Positions 36,143-46,608 of a stretch of DNA of 64,000 nt are shown here, piece after piece; position 1 is the first letter of the stretch; each line of letters opens with the position of its first letter. Origin of the DNA: Fulvia fulva (lineage: Eukaryota; Ascomycota; Dothideomycetes; Mycosphaerellales; Mycosphaerellaceae). Location of the stretch: the NCBI RefSeq assembly GCF_020509005.1, contig NC_063014.1, forward strand, positions 4,960,001 to 5,024,000. The letters are read 5' to 3'. The notes beneath the pieces are model-generated. The model saw only the letters and a list, made by a program, of their open reading frames with translations, was not told where the DNA came from and searched no databases. Position numbers and translations under genes: made by a program.

Positions 36143-37661
36143 CTACAGCCTTGCTTCAACATACGAAGCTGCTGCCTGCCTCTCGGCACTATCATACAAC
36201 GGCATAGTCCCTGCCGTCGACGCAAATGCCTTCTCAATAACATTCAAGCCGAACTCCAACTCCTCATCCGTCGTGGTCAACGGCGGCGCGAGCCTGAAAA
36301 CACCGCCGAAAGATGGCATCGTACTCAGCTGAGCCCACAAACCCATCTCGGTCATCTTAGCCCCAACAGCGGCTCCAAGATCTGGATTGCCCTTCTTCGT
36401 GTCGCGATCTGCCACGATCTCGATACCAGCCATGAGGCCACGACCACGGACGTCGCCGATGCAGCCGTAGCGTGACTGGAGCAGTCTCAATCTGTCCTGG
36501 AACTTCTGACCGAGCTGGCGAGATCGTTCGACTAGCTTGTCACGTACAACGATTTCGAGGACTTTGTCGCCCACGCTGGCCGGGAGAGGGTCGTTGATGT
36601 GTGTGGTGTAGAAGAGGAAGTGGTTCTCTTTAGCGAACTCTGCGATACGGTCGCTCGTGACGACCGCCGAGAGGGGAAGACCGTTTCCGAGTGTCTTGCT
36701 GAGAGTCAAGATATCTGGCACAATACCTTCGTCCTCGGCGCAGTGCTGGAAGGCGAACATATCGCCTGCTCTGCCAATGCCAGTCTGAGCTTCATCGATA
36801 ATGAGCAGCATTCCTGAAAAATAGAAGGTGTTAGCACACATGGCGATACCATCTTCGTACCATCCGTAAACACTCACCTCGACGTTCGCAGTGTTCCTTG
36901 ATGGCCTTGAGATACCCTGCCGGCAACACAAGCATACCTCCAGACGATAGGATGGGCTCTAGAATGACTGCAGCAAGTGAGCCACAAGACTGCTTGTCGA
37001 CAAGATCAAAGCCATAGTTGAGCTCTGTCTGCCAATCGTAGGAGCCGTCCGGATGCCTAAAGATTGATCTATACGCATTAGGCGTCGGCAGAGTTAAGTT
37101 TCCAGGCATGTTTGGACCATAGCCCGATCGACCGGCATGATACTGGGCTGCGATCGCGCCGCTGGTTACGCCGTGCCATGAAGATGCCAGACCGACGATC
37201 TCAAACTTGCCCGTGTAGAACTTTGCAAGTCTGATTGCCGCTTCATTGCTTTCGCCGCCTGTACTCGGGAAGAATGCCTTGTCGAGTCCTGCAAGAGTAT
37301 GAAATTAGCCACCATGGCCTGGAACGCAGTGGTTCCCAGACAACATACCCGGCGATGTCAACGATGTCAATCGCTTCGCCAAAGTTATGACTGGCGGGCT
37401 CAACATGCCAGAGAAGAGATGGTCCAGGTTCTTAGCATGACTATGAATAGTCTCGACGATCTCCGGATTCCCATGGCCGATCAGTGTGGACATCTGTCCA
37501 GAAGTCCAGTCCAGCATGCGATGTCCCAAACTGTCCACGATCGTTCGACCTTCAGCATGAACGATGATCTCGGGATGGAATGCCGTTCCTGCCATCGTCA
37601 GTTTTGGTCGATCCCAGGGGATGTGTTGCCAAACCATAGTGCAGTAGCGAGTCGTCGGCAT
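36143..37661 (-). CDS. 2,2-dialkylglycine decarboxylase (class III PLP aminotransferase)
   Basis: Exons are 37661-37349, 37288-36878 and 36813-36143 (introns 60 and 64 bp), giving about 464 residues. Segments run in family order: LDWTSGQMSTLIGHGNPEIV, then AFFPSTGGESNEAAIRLAK (PLP phosphate loop), SSWHGVTSGA, AAVILEPILSSGGM, LIIDEAQTGIGRAG (cofactor Asp), LSKTLGNGLPLSAV (Schiff-base Lys), FYTTHINDPLPASVG, GDVRGRGLMAGIEIV and GGVFRLAPPLT. The QMS and THxxDPLPA signatures favour dialkylglycine decarboxylase over GABA or ornithine transaminases. It decarboxylates alpha,alpha-dialkyl amino acids such as 2-aminoisobutyrate and transfers the amino group to pyruvate. All key residues visible are intact. 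The start at 37661 is the first Met in frame; an upstream exon cannot be excluded. Confidence 0.88.
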
Positions 37662-38360
37662 CTTGCTGGAGTTGTCGCTGATCGATGTTCTCGTACAATC
37701 TGGCCATCGTCGAGGTCTGGCGGTGAGTGCTCTATGGTACTGGTAATTGAGATGTTCGATGCTGGTTGATACTTTCCCAGTCTGTGGACTGCAGAGATCA
37801 AGACATCTTTCATAGGCGGCCTCTCATGACAATTGCCCGTCGACTTTGCCGTCGGGTGGAGTGCCTCTCATGCTGTACCATGCGCCTGGAACCATCGTGC
37901 TAATAGAGCCACTGAGAAGCCACGCACAGCGACTAATTGTGCGATAAGCACGATCCCGTAAATCAGTTCACCACTGCTTCAACCGATCGATTCGAATCAG
38001 ATGGCACTTTTCCGACGGAAAGTTCTCCGTCTTGGAACGGCATGGTTGCTAGGATCGTCTTGGCTCGTAGCTGGTGGCCATGGCAGCACGCCTTATGCAT
38101 GCTCATCACTGCCAGCTCTTCGGTCGCTCCGCAATGGATCAATCTGATCAAGCTGAGGACCAGTATTGCGTTAAACCGTTCTGCAATGTACACAGATGTA
38201 TCCTCCGCATAGCCCCGAGTTCGGCAGAGGGGAAACAGCTTGAAGCTGGGGATGTCAGCGCCGAGGCCTATGGCCAGTACAACATCATCTTTCAAGCTCT
38301 CTCCTCGCCGATGCCAAGTATCTCGTATCTCTTTTGAAGAAGGCTTGAAGCATAGCAAGC
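37662..38360. other. Divergent intergenic region
   Basis: About 700 bp between the start of the decarboxylase gene (minus) and that of the dienelactone hydrolase (plus), so it should carry both promoters. A 166-codon minus-strand frame at 37963-38463 overlaps the hydrolase 5' exon and has no recognisable features; it is taken as a shadow. Confidence 0.45.
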
Positions 38361-39405
38361 ATGGGTTCCAACGAAAAGCGACACGTTGACGTAGCATGGC
38401 TGGCGAAGTATGTCTTGTCGTTCGAAGTCGTGGCATGTCGCTGACATGATGCTCGTAGACCATCTGGAGACTGTTGTCTCAAGGGACATATGCATGTTGG
38501 CAACCCTAGAGGAAAGTTCGAAACGATTGCTGGCGTTGATACTTATGTTGTGTCTCCGAACCCGGGCAAGAGCAACGGCCATATCCTGTTCTACTATGCC
38601 GATGTTTATGGCATGTTCACTAATGCTCAACTGGTCATGGATGAGTTTGCAGATAAGTGTCATCGATCGAGCCTTTATAGCGTTGGCTGACCAGTCCCTG
38701 CACATGCTGGCTTCTTAACTCTCGGTTTGGACTACTTTAACAACGTGGGTTGCTCCTGACCTGTCCCTCTGGCAGTGGCTAATCTCGTCCCAGGACCCGA
38801 TCTTCCTGCATCGTAATGGCCCACAGGAGAGCAAAGAGGGCTTTGACTTCGAGGCGTGGAAGGCAAAGTACTCCGAGTTCGCTGAGAAGAAAGTTCCAGA
38901 GTGGACTGCTGAGGTCAAGAGAATGTATGGGCAACCGAGCACGAAGTATGGTTGTGTCGGGTAAGTGCAGCTCAAAAGACATTACCAAATCATGACTGAT
39001 TTGGTAGATACTGCTTCGGAGCACCATATGTGTGCAACTCGCTCGCAGACGGTACTTGCCAGGCTGGCGGCTTCGCGCACCCGGCTTTCCTGAAGGACCA
39101 TCACTTCCGGAACTTGAAGGCGCCATTGTTCTTGAGCTGCGCCGAAGTCGACCATACCTTTGGGACGGAGAGCAGGAACAAGGCGGTGGATATGATGATT
39201 GAGGATGCGAAGGAGTACTCGCTGCAGCTGTTCCATGGGGTTGAGCATGGGTTTGCGCTGCGGGCGAATCTGGACGTGGCTTATGAAGGTGAGTGGATGA
39301 TCGGTTCAGAGGGAGAACGGATGTTGCTGACTGTGTGTAGCGTGGGTGAAGGAGCAGAGTCTGAAGTCGTTAGCTGGCTACATCGAGTTCTGGCTGTCTC
39401 AGTAG
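38361..39405 (+). CDS. Dienelactone hydrolase family protein
   Basis: The proposed exons are 38361-38407, 38459-~38664, ~38690-38744, 38794-38960, 39008-39288 and 39341-39405. The protein starts MGSNEKRHVDVAWLAK, then SGDCCLKGHMHVGNPRGKF. The alpha/beta-hydrolase catalytic set is visible: Cys in VGYCFGAPYV (exon 4/5 junction), Asp in SCAEVDHTF and His in GVEHGFALR. The C-terminus is IEFWLSQ. Introns at 38408, 38745, 38961 and 39289 have good signals. The junction at about 38664-38690 does not: the protein should continue from DEFADK to AGFLTLGLDYF, but no standard donor/acceptor pair keeps the frame. Either a weak splice site is used or the gene is damaged there. The family hydrolyses dienelactones and related esters, in the cytosol. 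Confidence 0.75.
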
Positions 39406-39559
39406 AGGAAGTCGCGGTTGCCTCACTAGCGCGTTTCATGATCCAACGTCCTCACTTCTTTGTTGCTCGGCTCTTGTATTCCTCCATCGTCTGTGCAACA
39501 CTTGCATCCACCAGGGAACTTCAGATCGTGTGCTACAGACAGTCCACATGGCCGGCAAG

Positions 39560-39959
39560 AAGCATCGAGGCCAGCTCAAACCCCGACGATACTCCACTCG
39601 AACTCCATGTTATGGTCGCTCTGGCGGCTGATCAGTATGACATCGAGCCACTGAAGGTCTGTGCGAGCTCACAATTCCGCTTCGAGATGCCTAGCCTTGC
39701 AGTGGATGTCGTGCTAGCTTTCGGCAGCTACGCGAAACAAGTCAAGCATCGGGACCATATGGGCACGTTCAAATGCGAAAAGTGCACCAAAACTTTCGCT
39801 GCTGATCTGTACGAGGATCGTGACGAGGAGTATCGGTGCCCATACTGTCAACAAGATGGCGATGGTTCATACTGGTGCAATCTCCGAACTGAGTGTGACA
39901 CCACTTCAGCTTATGACGCCGCCATCGACGGTCACTGGTGGCGAAAGGAGAAGTCGTAA
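39560..39959 (+). pseudogene. Remnant of BTB/zinc-ribbon family gene (C-terminal half)
   Basis: Downstream of the hydrolase stop, the frame to 39959 reads like the C-terminal half of the BTB genes at 49.6-53.1 kb. LHVMVALAADQYDIEPLKVCAS matches the helix after the BTB fold in those genes (for example LYLAGDKYNVQHLKEIAL). It ends in the same terminal zinc ribbon: FKCEKCTKTFAADLY, then YRCPYC and a Trp. The BTB domain itself is absent upstream. It is a 5'-truncated, dispersed copy about 10 kb from the cluster. No start codon with a sensible context was found, so it is probably not expressed as a functional protein. Confidence 0.65.
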
Positions 39960-40167
39960 TCCCTTGTGAGCACACTACCGGCTCAAGCTTGGAGCGGGCA
40001 CTGTCTGTTGTTGCGACTGGATACTACTACGCTGCCCATAGAACGATCGCGCTCCTTGTCGGCACTGCGTCGAGAAGTTGTATTTCGAAATGGGTATCTT
40101 GAAGTAACTCGCACATGTTACAAACGCCACCATAGCTTAAGCACTAACCACGAGCACACACGATTCC

Positions 40168-41016
40168 TCAACAGGGGTTCGTAATCATGTTACTCACATC
40201 CTCCGACACCCATTTCAGCCTTCTTTTCAGTTCCGCCAGCGAATAATAGAATGCCATCTCACTCATATCTGGCGTCGGTACACTGCTACCTTCCACCTCC
40301 AAATCACAAAACGGCGTTCCAAGTTCCGAGAAGATGTCTCGCGATTGCAATCGACTCCGGACAACAGCATCAAATTTCCGCTCCATCGACTCCGCGAAAT
40401 TGCTCAAATTCGAGAGCTCGTCCTGCACAGCTTCGGTCTGGCTATGTGTACTACCACTCGAGGCGTCTGAGTAGGCGTAGTATTCGCTGGACATCGTGTC
40501 CATGGAGGAAGTGGAGTCGTTTCGTGCCATGGCAGGTGCCGGATGAGGCAGTGCCGACGTTGCAAAGCCTGAATTGAGCATCGGCATACTTGGATCCGCA
40601 CGTGAAGCTCTAATGTATTCTTCCCGCCTCGACTGGCCGGCTTGGAGCTGGAAATAGTCACACTGAGCCTGGTAAAGGCCTTGTTCCCAGGTCGGTGGCG
40701 TTGGTGCGAAAGGCATTGGTGACCCCATCATGCCACCCATTGTAATTGAATCCGGACTGCTTGGTGCTGCTTCCGAGTCGTCGAATGATGATAATGCTGA
40801 GGGCGAACTGTCTCTCCCGACTGGCGATGGCATTTCCATTGGCTCGACTCTGCTGGTACTCCGGCGACCAGCACGACGTGAGTAGCTGTAACCGCAGGCA
40901 AGACCTCTCTGGTGGCATCGACAACAGGAAGGCTTCTCCTTCATGCGGCGGACTTTGGCGTTGGAGCAGTGGTCGCAGCTGTCCTTCAGTCTGGCGTGTC
41001 TCCGTTGTGTAGGCAT
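40168..41016 (-). CDS. AflR-like Zn2Cys6 protein lacking the third zinc-ligand cysteine
   Basis: The 282-codon single frame starts MPTQRRHARLKDSCDHC. Residues about 14-42 align with the Zn(II)2Cys6 cluster of AflR-type regulators (LKDSC..C…KVR.…KEKPSC..C..RGLAC.Y), and a basic RRAGRR stretch follows. The third ligand position (CX2CX6C) is Arg in AKVRRMKEKP, encoded CGC. Metal-cluster folding and DNA binding should be impaired. The rest is low-complexity Ser/Pro, then a predicted helical C-terminus (residues 205-275) that resembles the end of AflR-family activators. Known members are about 400-450 residues; this is shorter. It stands alone, with no secondary-metabolite genes beside it. It may be a decaying regulator or one working through partners. 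Extra introns cannot be excluded. Confidence 0.75.
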   Translation of the reverse strand: MPTQRRHARLKDSCDHCSNAKVRRMKEKPSCCRCHQRGLACGYSYSRRAGRRSTSRVEPMEMPSPVGRDSSPSALSSFDDSEAAPSSPDSITMGGMMGSPMPFAPTPPTWEQGLYQAQCDYFQLQAGQSRREEYIRASRADPSMPMLNSGFATSALPHPAPAMARNDSTSSMDTMSSEYYAYSDASSGSTHSQTEAVQDELSNLSNFAESMERKFDAVVRSRLQSRDIFSELGTPFCDLEVEGSSVPTPDMSEMAFYYSLAELKRRLKWVSEDVSNMITNPC

Positions 41017-42250
41017 TTTGCTTGGTTTGTGGTTCGAGGTGGTAAGTAGCTCTGTGTCTACTGAGCGAGTACTGTGTAAAAGTCTTATCAGGGCTGCAAT
41101 CCGTCAGTGTCGCCATCTCTGCTATGTATCAATACGATAGGCTGCAAGATCGCCGAGCAGTAATATCCCGACCTGCGATCGGGACCCGGACCCCGAGATG
41201 CTACATTTCACGACTCCCGTGCCTACATAAGTGATGCTGCTTCATCGTCGATTTGTCGCGGCAAACGTGATGCGATTTGAGACGATTCAGCCTTTGATCT
41301 CGATGGCAGCATAGCAAGGTATCCTTGTCGACGGTGTTGGTATAAAGACCGTCTCTTGGCTCGACCCCAATCAGCTCGACGGAAAAGTCCCACCCAACAT
41401 GGCCATCTTCGCATCTTTCTTGCTGGTCGACGTCGGTAACCTCGTTGGGACTCCCGAATCACGATTGAGATGTCATTGTCGACTTCGCGACGTGGCTGCT
41501 CGCATGGTGGTGTTGCCGACCGGCGAATGCCACTGCTGTCGATGTACCCGCTCTGCAGTATGATGCCGCATAGAACTAGCAAGACATGCTGCTTGCGGTC
41601 GAGTCTTCACCACACCGCGGGCCAGCCAGGAAAGCTCCGTTAGCGATGCAAACGACAGCGGAGCAGCGGATTATTGACAGCAGTTTCAAAGGTCAAGAGT
41701 AAGGAGTACATGTAGAGCGCTTGGTGTTTCCGATCCTCCATCCCGCCTCACCTCTCATTGGCCGATATTCTCCTCACCTCGGCGCTTCTGGGGATGAAAG
41801 TCTGTTCGACTTCGACTTCCAGCCAAGCGCGTACAAGATCACCCGGTCCCTCCATCACATGCTCTTCACCGTGCTAGACAGTCGTTTCTGGGTGGCTTTG
41901 ACGTCGGCAAGTGCCTTGCGTCGGTCGAGCCACTTCTAGATCCTGCCGAGGAAGCTCTTAAGAAGAGGTACATGTAGGATAGCTACACGTTGTGCTGTTC
42001 AGAGCTCCCTCGCAAAGCTATAACAGACGCCAGGCGCAGTTTCATCGTCTACGCCACCTTGGTAGAACACCGAGGCATTTTTGTGAGAAATCGAGGAAGC
42101 CGCCGCCGACCTGACAGTACTTAGCCTGCGAAGGCAACAGCATTCGCGATTTGGCCGCCCATTGACAACCCAAACCCCGCTGCACCGCTCAGGATCATCT
42201 CGTCGATACCAGAAGCTCGGTCATAAACACGGCAGACACGACTCGCAGAC
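41017..42250. other. Intergenic, about 1.2 kb
   Basis: This region lies between the divergent starts of the AflR-like gene (minus) and the lipocalin-like gene (plus). A 119-codon minus-strand frame at 41223-41582 is Arg/Ser-rich and unsupported. No repeat or RNA gene was recognised. Confidence 0.45.
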
Positions 42251-42854
42251 ATGGCGTGCCCACCAGAGATCACCGTCCACAACTTCAATGCCAGCTTCGA
42301 CATGAACAAGAAGGAGGGCGACGACACCTCCGGCATGCTGAAGATGCAGGGCCTCCCATGGCTCGTCCGACAGGCTGCCTCATACAGCGCAGTCTCGATC
42401 AATCTCAAGCAGTTCAAGGACGAGCGAGGCGTCGAGCACCTGGACCAGGAGCAGGTATCCACAGGTGGTGTCAAGCAGCTCGAGCCAAGACTGCTCAACG
42501 GCGAGTGGGGTGAACGCGACGTTCAATTCTGGGGCTTGGTCAAGGGCCAGAACAAGTCAGTTGCCGATATGGGGTTCTTTCTCGTAGCGTTCGGACTAAC
42601 AGCTCGCCAGGTACATCAAGATTTCCGAAATCAACGACGAATTCCTCAAGCAGGACTGGCTCGTTGAGGGCGATGGAGAGGTGATTTGGAGTTACACAGA
42701 GAGCTTGAAGAATGGATGGGACGCCACTCAGATTTGGGGGTTCGCTACTATCAACGGTGTGCGCAAGCATGTCCGTCGCATTGTTTCGAAGAAGGGCAAA
42801 GAGGAGCACAAGATCAGGACTGTCTACGACCACCGCACCACGCCCGCTGCATAA
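42251..42854 (+). CDS. Conserved fungal hypothetical protein, lipocalin-like fold suspected
   Basis: Two exons (42251-42555 and 42611-42854; intron 55 bp, donor GTCAGT, branch CTAAC, acceptor CAG) give 182 residues. It begins MACPPEITVHNFNASFDMNKKEGDDTSG, with alternating strands rich in Trp and Gly. It ends with DEFLKQDWLVEGDG, WDATQIWGFATINGVRKHVRRIV and IRTVYDHRTT. This pattern recalls a family of small single-domain ascomycete proteins of roughly this length that predict as beta-barrels; the function is unknown. No signal peptide or membrane segment is present, so it should be cytosolic. The start has a fair context, and both exons agree in phase. Confidence 0.8.
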
Positions 42855-43167
42855 GTGCGCTCAGCTGATAGAGCTAGATCTAGGCGGAACGTTGGTAGAG
42901 GACAGACCGACAATATGAGCATCAATACAAGGTCATGAGAATGAGCAGTTCTGTCTTCATCGCACAAACTTGACGCTTGATGCAGACCAGAAGCGGGTCC
43001 TGCTTGTTCAGCCCCAGCGCTCTTCGACACTTCGCGAACTTGCACCGAGTTCTACTTGACACGACTCATCCGCTGGGTGTCGCCACAAGTACACGTAAAG
43101 ATGGCCAATGTCAGGTTTCCTGGGCGACTTGTGCGTACGTAAGAACTATATCTGATTGTAGAAGGCG

Positions 43168-44003
43168 ATGATTGTTATGCATATCATGATGCTTATCGCG
43201 ACTTTGGCCATTGTCTGTGCTTGTGAGTCGAGCATAACCTGCTGCAAGACAAAGAAACACGCTGATTCCATGCAGCTGTCCTGCTGGCTGGTTGTCATCC
43301 TAGCGCCGAAAGCCTTCAGAGCGTGTACCTCTTGAACGTTCGATACGCAACAGTGGCGACTGAGACAGCAGATTCGGCAAAGGCCTCCAGTATTGACATC
43401 GCAGTCAGAGCAGGCTATTTTGGCCTTTGCGCTAGGAACGCTGCCCACGGTGTCTGGAGATGCGGCAGCGATGCCTTCGCAATTCGTGCTGTGCTTGGCA
43501 TAGGTCTGGACGACACACTTGGTGCAATAGCCACTGCTTCAAGCTTCCGGTCTGATGTCGTTTTCCCGGGATTACTGTGAGCCCACGATCCTTCGAAGCG
43601 GCTTCGTCAGTGACTGACCTTTGGGAGCATCGGCGGCATCGCTTCATTGGCCCTTTGCTGGGCAGGTCTGGCTACCTTCCCAGGTTGGCACGAAGAACAC
43701 AATGAGGAAACCGGCTCTGACATTGAGGTCAAGCCATTTCCCAGCCGCCCTGTATCGCAGGCCTGTACGCTGCTATCGTTGCTATCCGCCATATTCTTCC
43801 TTGTTTCAGCTTTGTGGCAGCACGTCGCGGCGGCCACTTGTGCTTCTCTGGTCGCATCCATCACCGATGGTCGCTTGCAAGGCAGTGTTGGTGGTATCTC
43901 GGCTGCCGTCGCATGAATAGCGTTTGCTCTGGCGGTAGTCGTCTTTGTGGGGCTACTGGTCCTGATGCTCTCGATTAGAATCCTAGATCGTCTCACGGAT
44001 TAA
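43168..44003 (+). pseudogene. FIG1-like four-helix membrane protein with in-frame TGA
   Basis: Exons are 43168-43222, 43276-43576 and 43628-43916/44003 (introns 53 and 51 bp). The product has a first hydrophobic helix (MHIMMLIATLAIVCA), a loop with RAGYFGLCAR followed by WRCGSD, FRSDVVFPGLL at the second helix, LATFPGWHEEHNEE, then EVKPFPSRPVSQ and a third helix. This order resembles FIG1 (Ca2+ regulator and membrane fusion) proteins. At 43914-43916 a TGA interrupts the frame. Beyond it the same frame continues with a perfect fourth helix (IAFALAVVVFVGLLVLMLSIRILDRLTD, read in two parts) to TAA at 44001. The family as I recall it has a Trp at the stop position, so TGG to TGA is the likely event. 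The alternatives are a recent nonsense mutation, readthrough, or sequencing error. The start at 43168 is tentative. Confidence 0.65.
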
Positions 44004-44014
44004 TAATAGCATGT

Positions 44015-46608
44015 TTACGCAGTCTCGCCCGATGTGCTAGAAGCGGATGTCCTCCAAGAGGCAGGTCTCGACTCTTGTCGCTTCTCGGCCAGAATGTATG
44101 ATAGCAGCAGGAACAGCCAAGTTGCCAGAGGTCGCTGGGCACCAGCTTCGACTCGGTAGGCAGTCGCCAGGTACCAAGCAACACTGAACCCAAAGGGCAC
44201 GAATAGCAGGGTAAGCATAGCATTGAGGCCGTAGTCCATATGATTCTCCCGCCAGAGAAAAGCCACCGGTACCGCTGTGATCGATGTAGTTAGAATGAAG
44301 ATTAAGTATGCCACAGACTTCCCGCCTCTTTTCCAAGCCTCCCGGATCGTGAGCCACACAAGTTGTCGAGCTGGAATGCTGATTCCAGGCTTGATCCGAC
44401 CTTGTGCCCATAGAATCTCCCTGGCAATCTGCCCACTCTCGGTGACGATGCTGCTCCGAAGCACAAGTCGAGCTCCATAGCAGATCACGAAGACAATCAC
44501 CGCAGTGATAACAAAAGTCGTCAAGGGCACGCCGTTCTGCAGTTCGTTGACCTGCATGCTGTAAAGGCCACAGCAGAACGTTAGCGGAAAAACGAGGAAG
44601 GCTAGTTCGGTCAACTTCGTGACTGTTTCGGCCTCTGCAATGCTGCGGCGGCTCTCGAAGACTCCCATCTCAGCTCGCAGGGCGTTGTACGCCTTTTCGA
44701 TTCTCGTGGAGAACTGAGCACTGCGCGCATCCAAGTCTGCTAGCATGAACTCGACCCGGTCAGGCCGCTTGGCGTAACCTTCAAATGCGAACGCAACGAA
44801 GGCGTGCAGACTGTTGTTGATCTCAGCAACACTCTTCTCGAAGTCATTCATGAGTCGTCGCCATTCGGATAGACGCTGCGACATGAGGTAATCGTCCAAA
44901 GAATCTTCGCTTATCTCCTTGGGACATGTCTCCAGGCTGTCAAAAAACCCTACCGAGTCTCGGTAGACCACTTCTAGTATAGCCACTAATGGATTGGGCG
45001 ATGATCCTGAGGTGGTCAGCCATGAAATTATCGCTTCCGCTGTGCTGGAAGGCTCGGCAGCCAGGCGAAACCGTTCGAGTTGTTCGTCTGTGGAATTGAG
45101 TCTGTTGGCCGGTATCTCCACTGGGCTGCGAACGTCGGGTGGCGGAAAGACTTGGACCGACAGCGTCTCGCCGGTCACGAAGGTACGCTTGCGAGGAACC
45201 GGACTAACGGACAATCTTGCCTCCTCCTGGGTCTGTAGGTCCACTATTGAGGGCATGGGATCTACAAGAAGGACAACTGGCGAGGCTATCAGTTCCCACA
45301 ATCAGTTTTGAATGGGCCGACTTACCTGTTGGCACGGCAGATCCTTCGACCATATAGATACTGGCTCTTTCTTCCCAGGCCATCGGCACGCGACTCTCGA
45401 GACCGGTGGCTGGTTTTGCCGATAGTAGCCAGCTCTGCCGGAAAATGTCGCTAAGTAATCGTATCTGATGACTGACCGACCGTGTTCTGCACAATGTTTC
45501 CAACACTCATCGCACTGTAAGCGTGGACTTGCCCAGATGATTGTTCAAATCCCGTATTTGACCACATGAAGGGTGGTATCATCTCCTTCCTGGCTTCATC
45601 ATACGTCTCGCCCGCAAAAAGAGAGCGGCGCTGCTTAGCATCATCTAGCCAGCGTGCCACAGTGCCACTCAGATGGACAGGTCGATACCACTGTATAGAG
45701 GCGAACGACTTCGGAAGCGCAGCGGTGGTCCATTGAGATGCCTTCTGCTCGCTAGCACTATCTCTCAGGTAGCGCGACCGGTACAGATGTGCTGCAAAAA
45801 GCTCTGGATCCACGCCAAAAACTGACCCAAGTGAACAGACCACTCGTGGAGATAGATCATCGGCAACGATCAGCCTTGTATTCACGTCGCCATTGGGCCC
45901 AGTCCCAAGGTCTCTCAATTGGTCCGATGGAAAGTCGCTGGACTGGTCCACAATGTCAACTCTGCTGGCGGTAGGCAAGGTAGGGCCCTCAAAGACATCG
46001 ATCAAGTGGACCTCGCCAGCCTGTTCGTTGCGATACTCTTGGAGCTTATTCACAAACTCGAGGTGCGGCATGGAACTCAATAGTGGTTGGATCCTTGCTA
46101 TGTAGGACCATATCTGCTGTGGTGGACGTCCCGAGGGTTGCGCTGACGAGGCCGACCTGGTAGTCGGGCTCGCACTCGATATCGAATCTCTCTGACCCAA
46201 ACCATGCGATTGCGTAGACCTGTGGCTAGTGGAGGAGATGGATCCTGCATTCGAAATCACGTCCGTGTGCTGCAGCGAGTTGATTCTTGACTCTTGGGGA
46301 ACGACTGATGATGTCTGGCGCGGCAGTCGCGGCGATGGGTGTGTAGCGCTGTCAATAGTATTGCCATCGTGTTGAAGTGTCTCGGAAGAGCTGGGTGCTG
46401 ACTCTGGTAGAATTACACACGCTGCGGAGTTTGTGGCGGATGGATACGAGGTCTATGTAGACGCGATGTGATGTGTGCGCAGGTGCTCTAGAGAGCTTGT
46501 CGCAGAAGCTGGAAGCGGGACCGCGCTTGCTGCATCTTGCTCCGTCGACGTGGATGCTAGAGGCTCAGTCTGTTCGGCGGATCGGTCACTGAGCTCGATG
46601 TCGGCCAT
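44015..46608 (-). pseudogene. CorA-like divalent cation transporter family, in-frame TAG in N-terminus
   Basis: Proposed exons are 46608-45481, 45434-45326 and 45276-44015. The long N-terminal domain starts MADIELSDRSAEQTEPLAST and is cytosolic. The C-terminal part has a coiled-coil stretch then LTELAFLVFPLTFCCGLYSMQVNEL, which occupies the position of the CorA GMN signature but reads SMQ. Further hydrophobic helices follow (FVITAVIVFVICYGA, SVAYLIFILTTSITAVPVAFL, LLFVPFGFSVAWYLA), more than the two of classical CorA. The intron at 45277-45325 is clear; that at 45435-45480 uses a weak GTCGGT donor. In the first exon a TAG at 46453-46455 interrupts an otherwise coding frame. Either an unrecognised intron (TAG as acceptor, ACATAG) removes it or it is a nonsense codon. 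Transport of Mg2+ is doubtful with the altered motif. Confidence 0.6.

Noticed and set aside
31725..41016. Secondary-metabolite gene cluster around the AflR-like gene
   Set aside because: No polyketide synthase, peptide synthetase, terpene cyclase or tailoring oxidases occur in the window; AflR similarity alone is insufficient.
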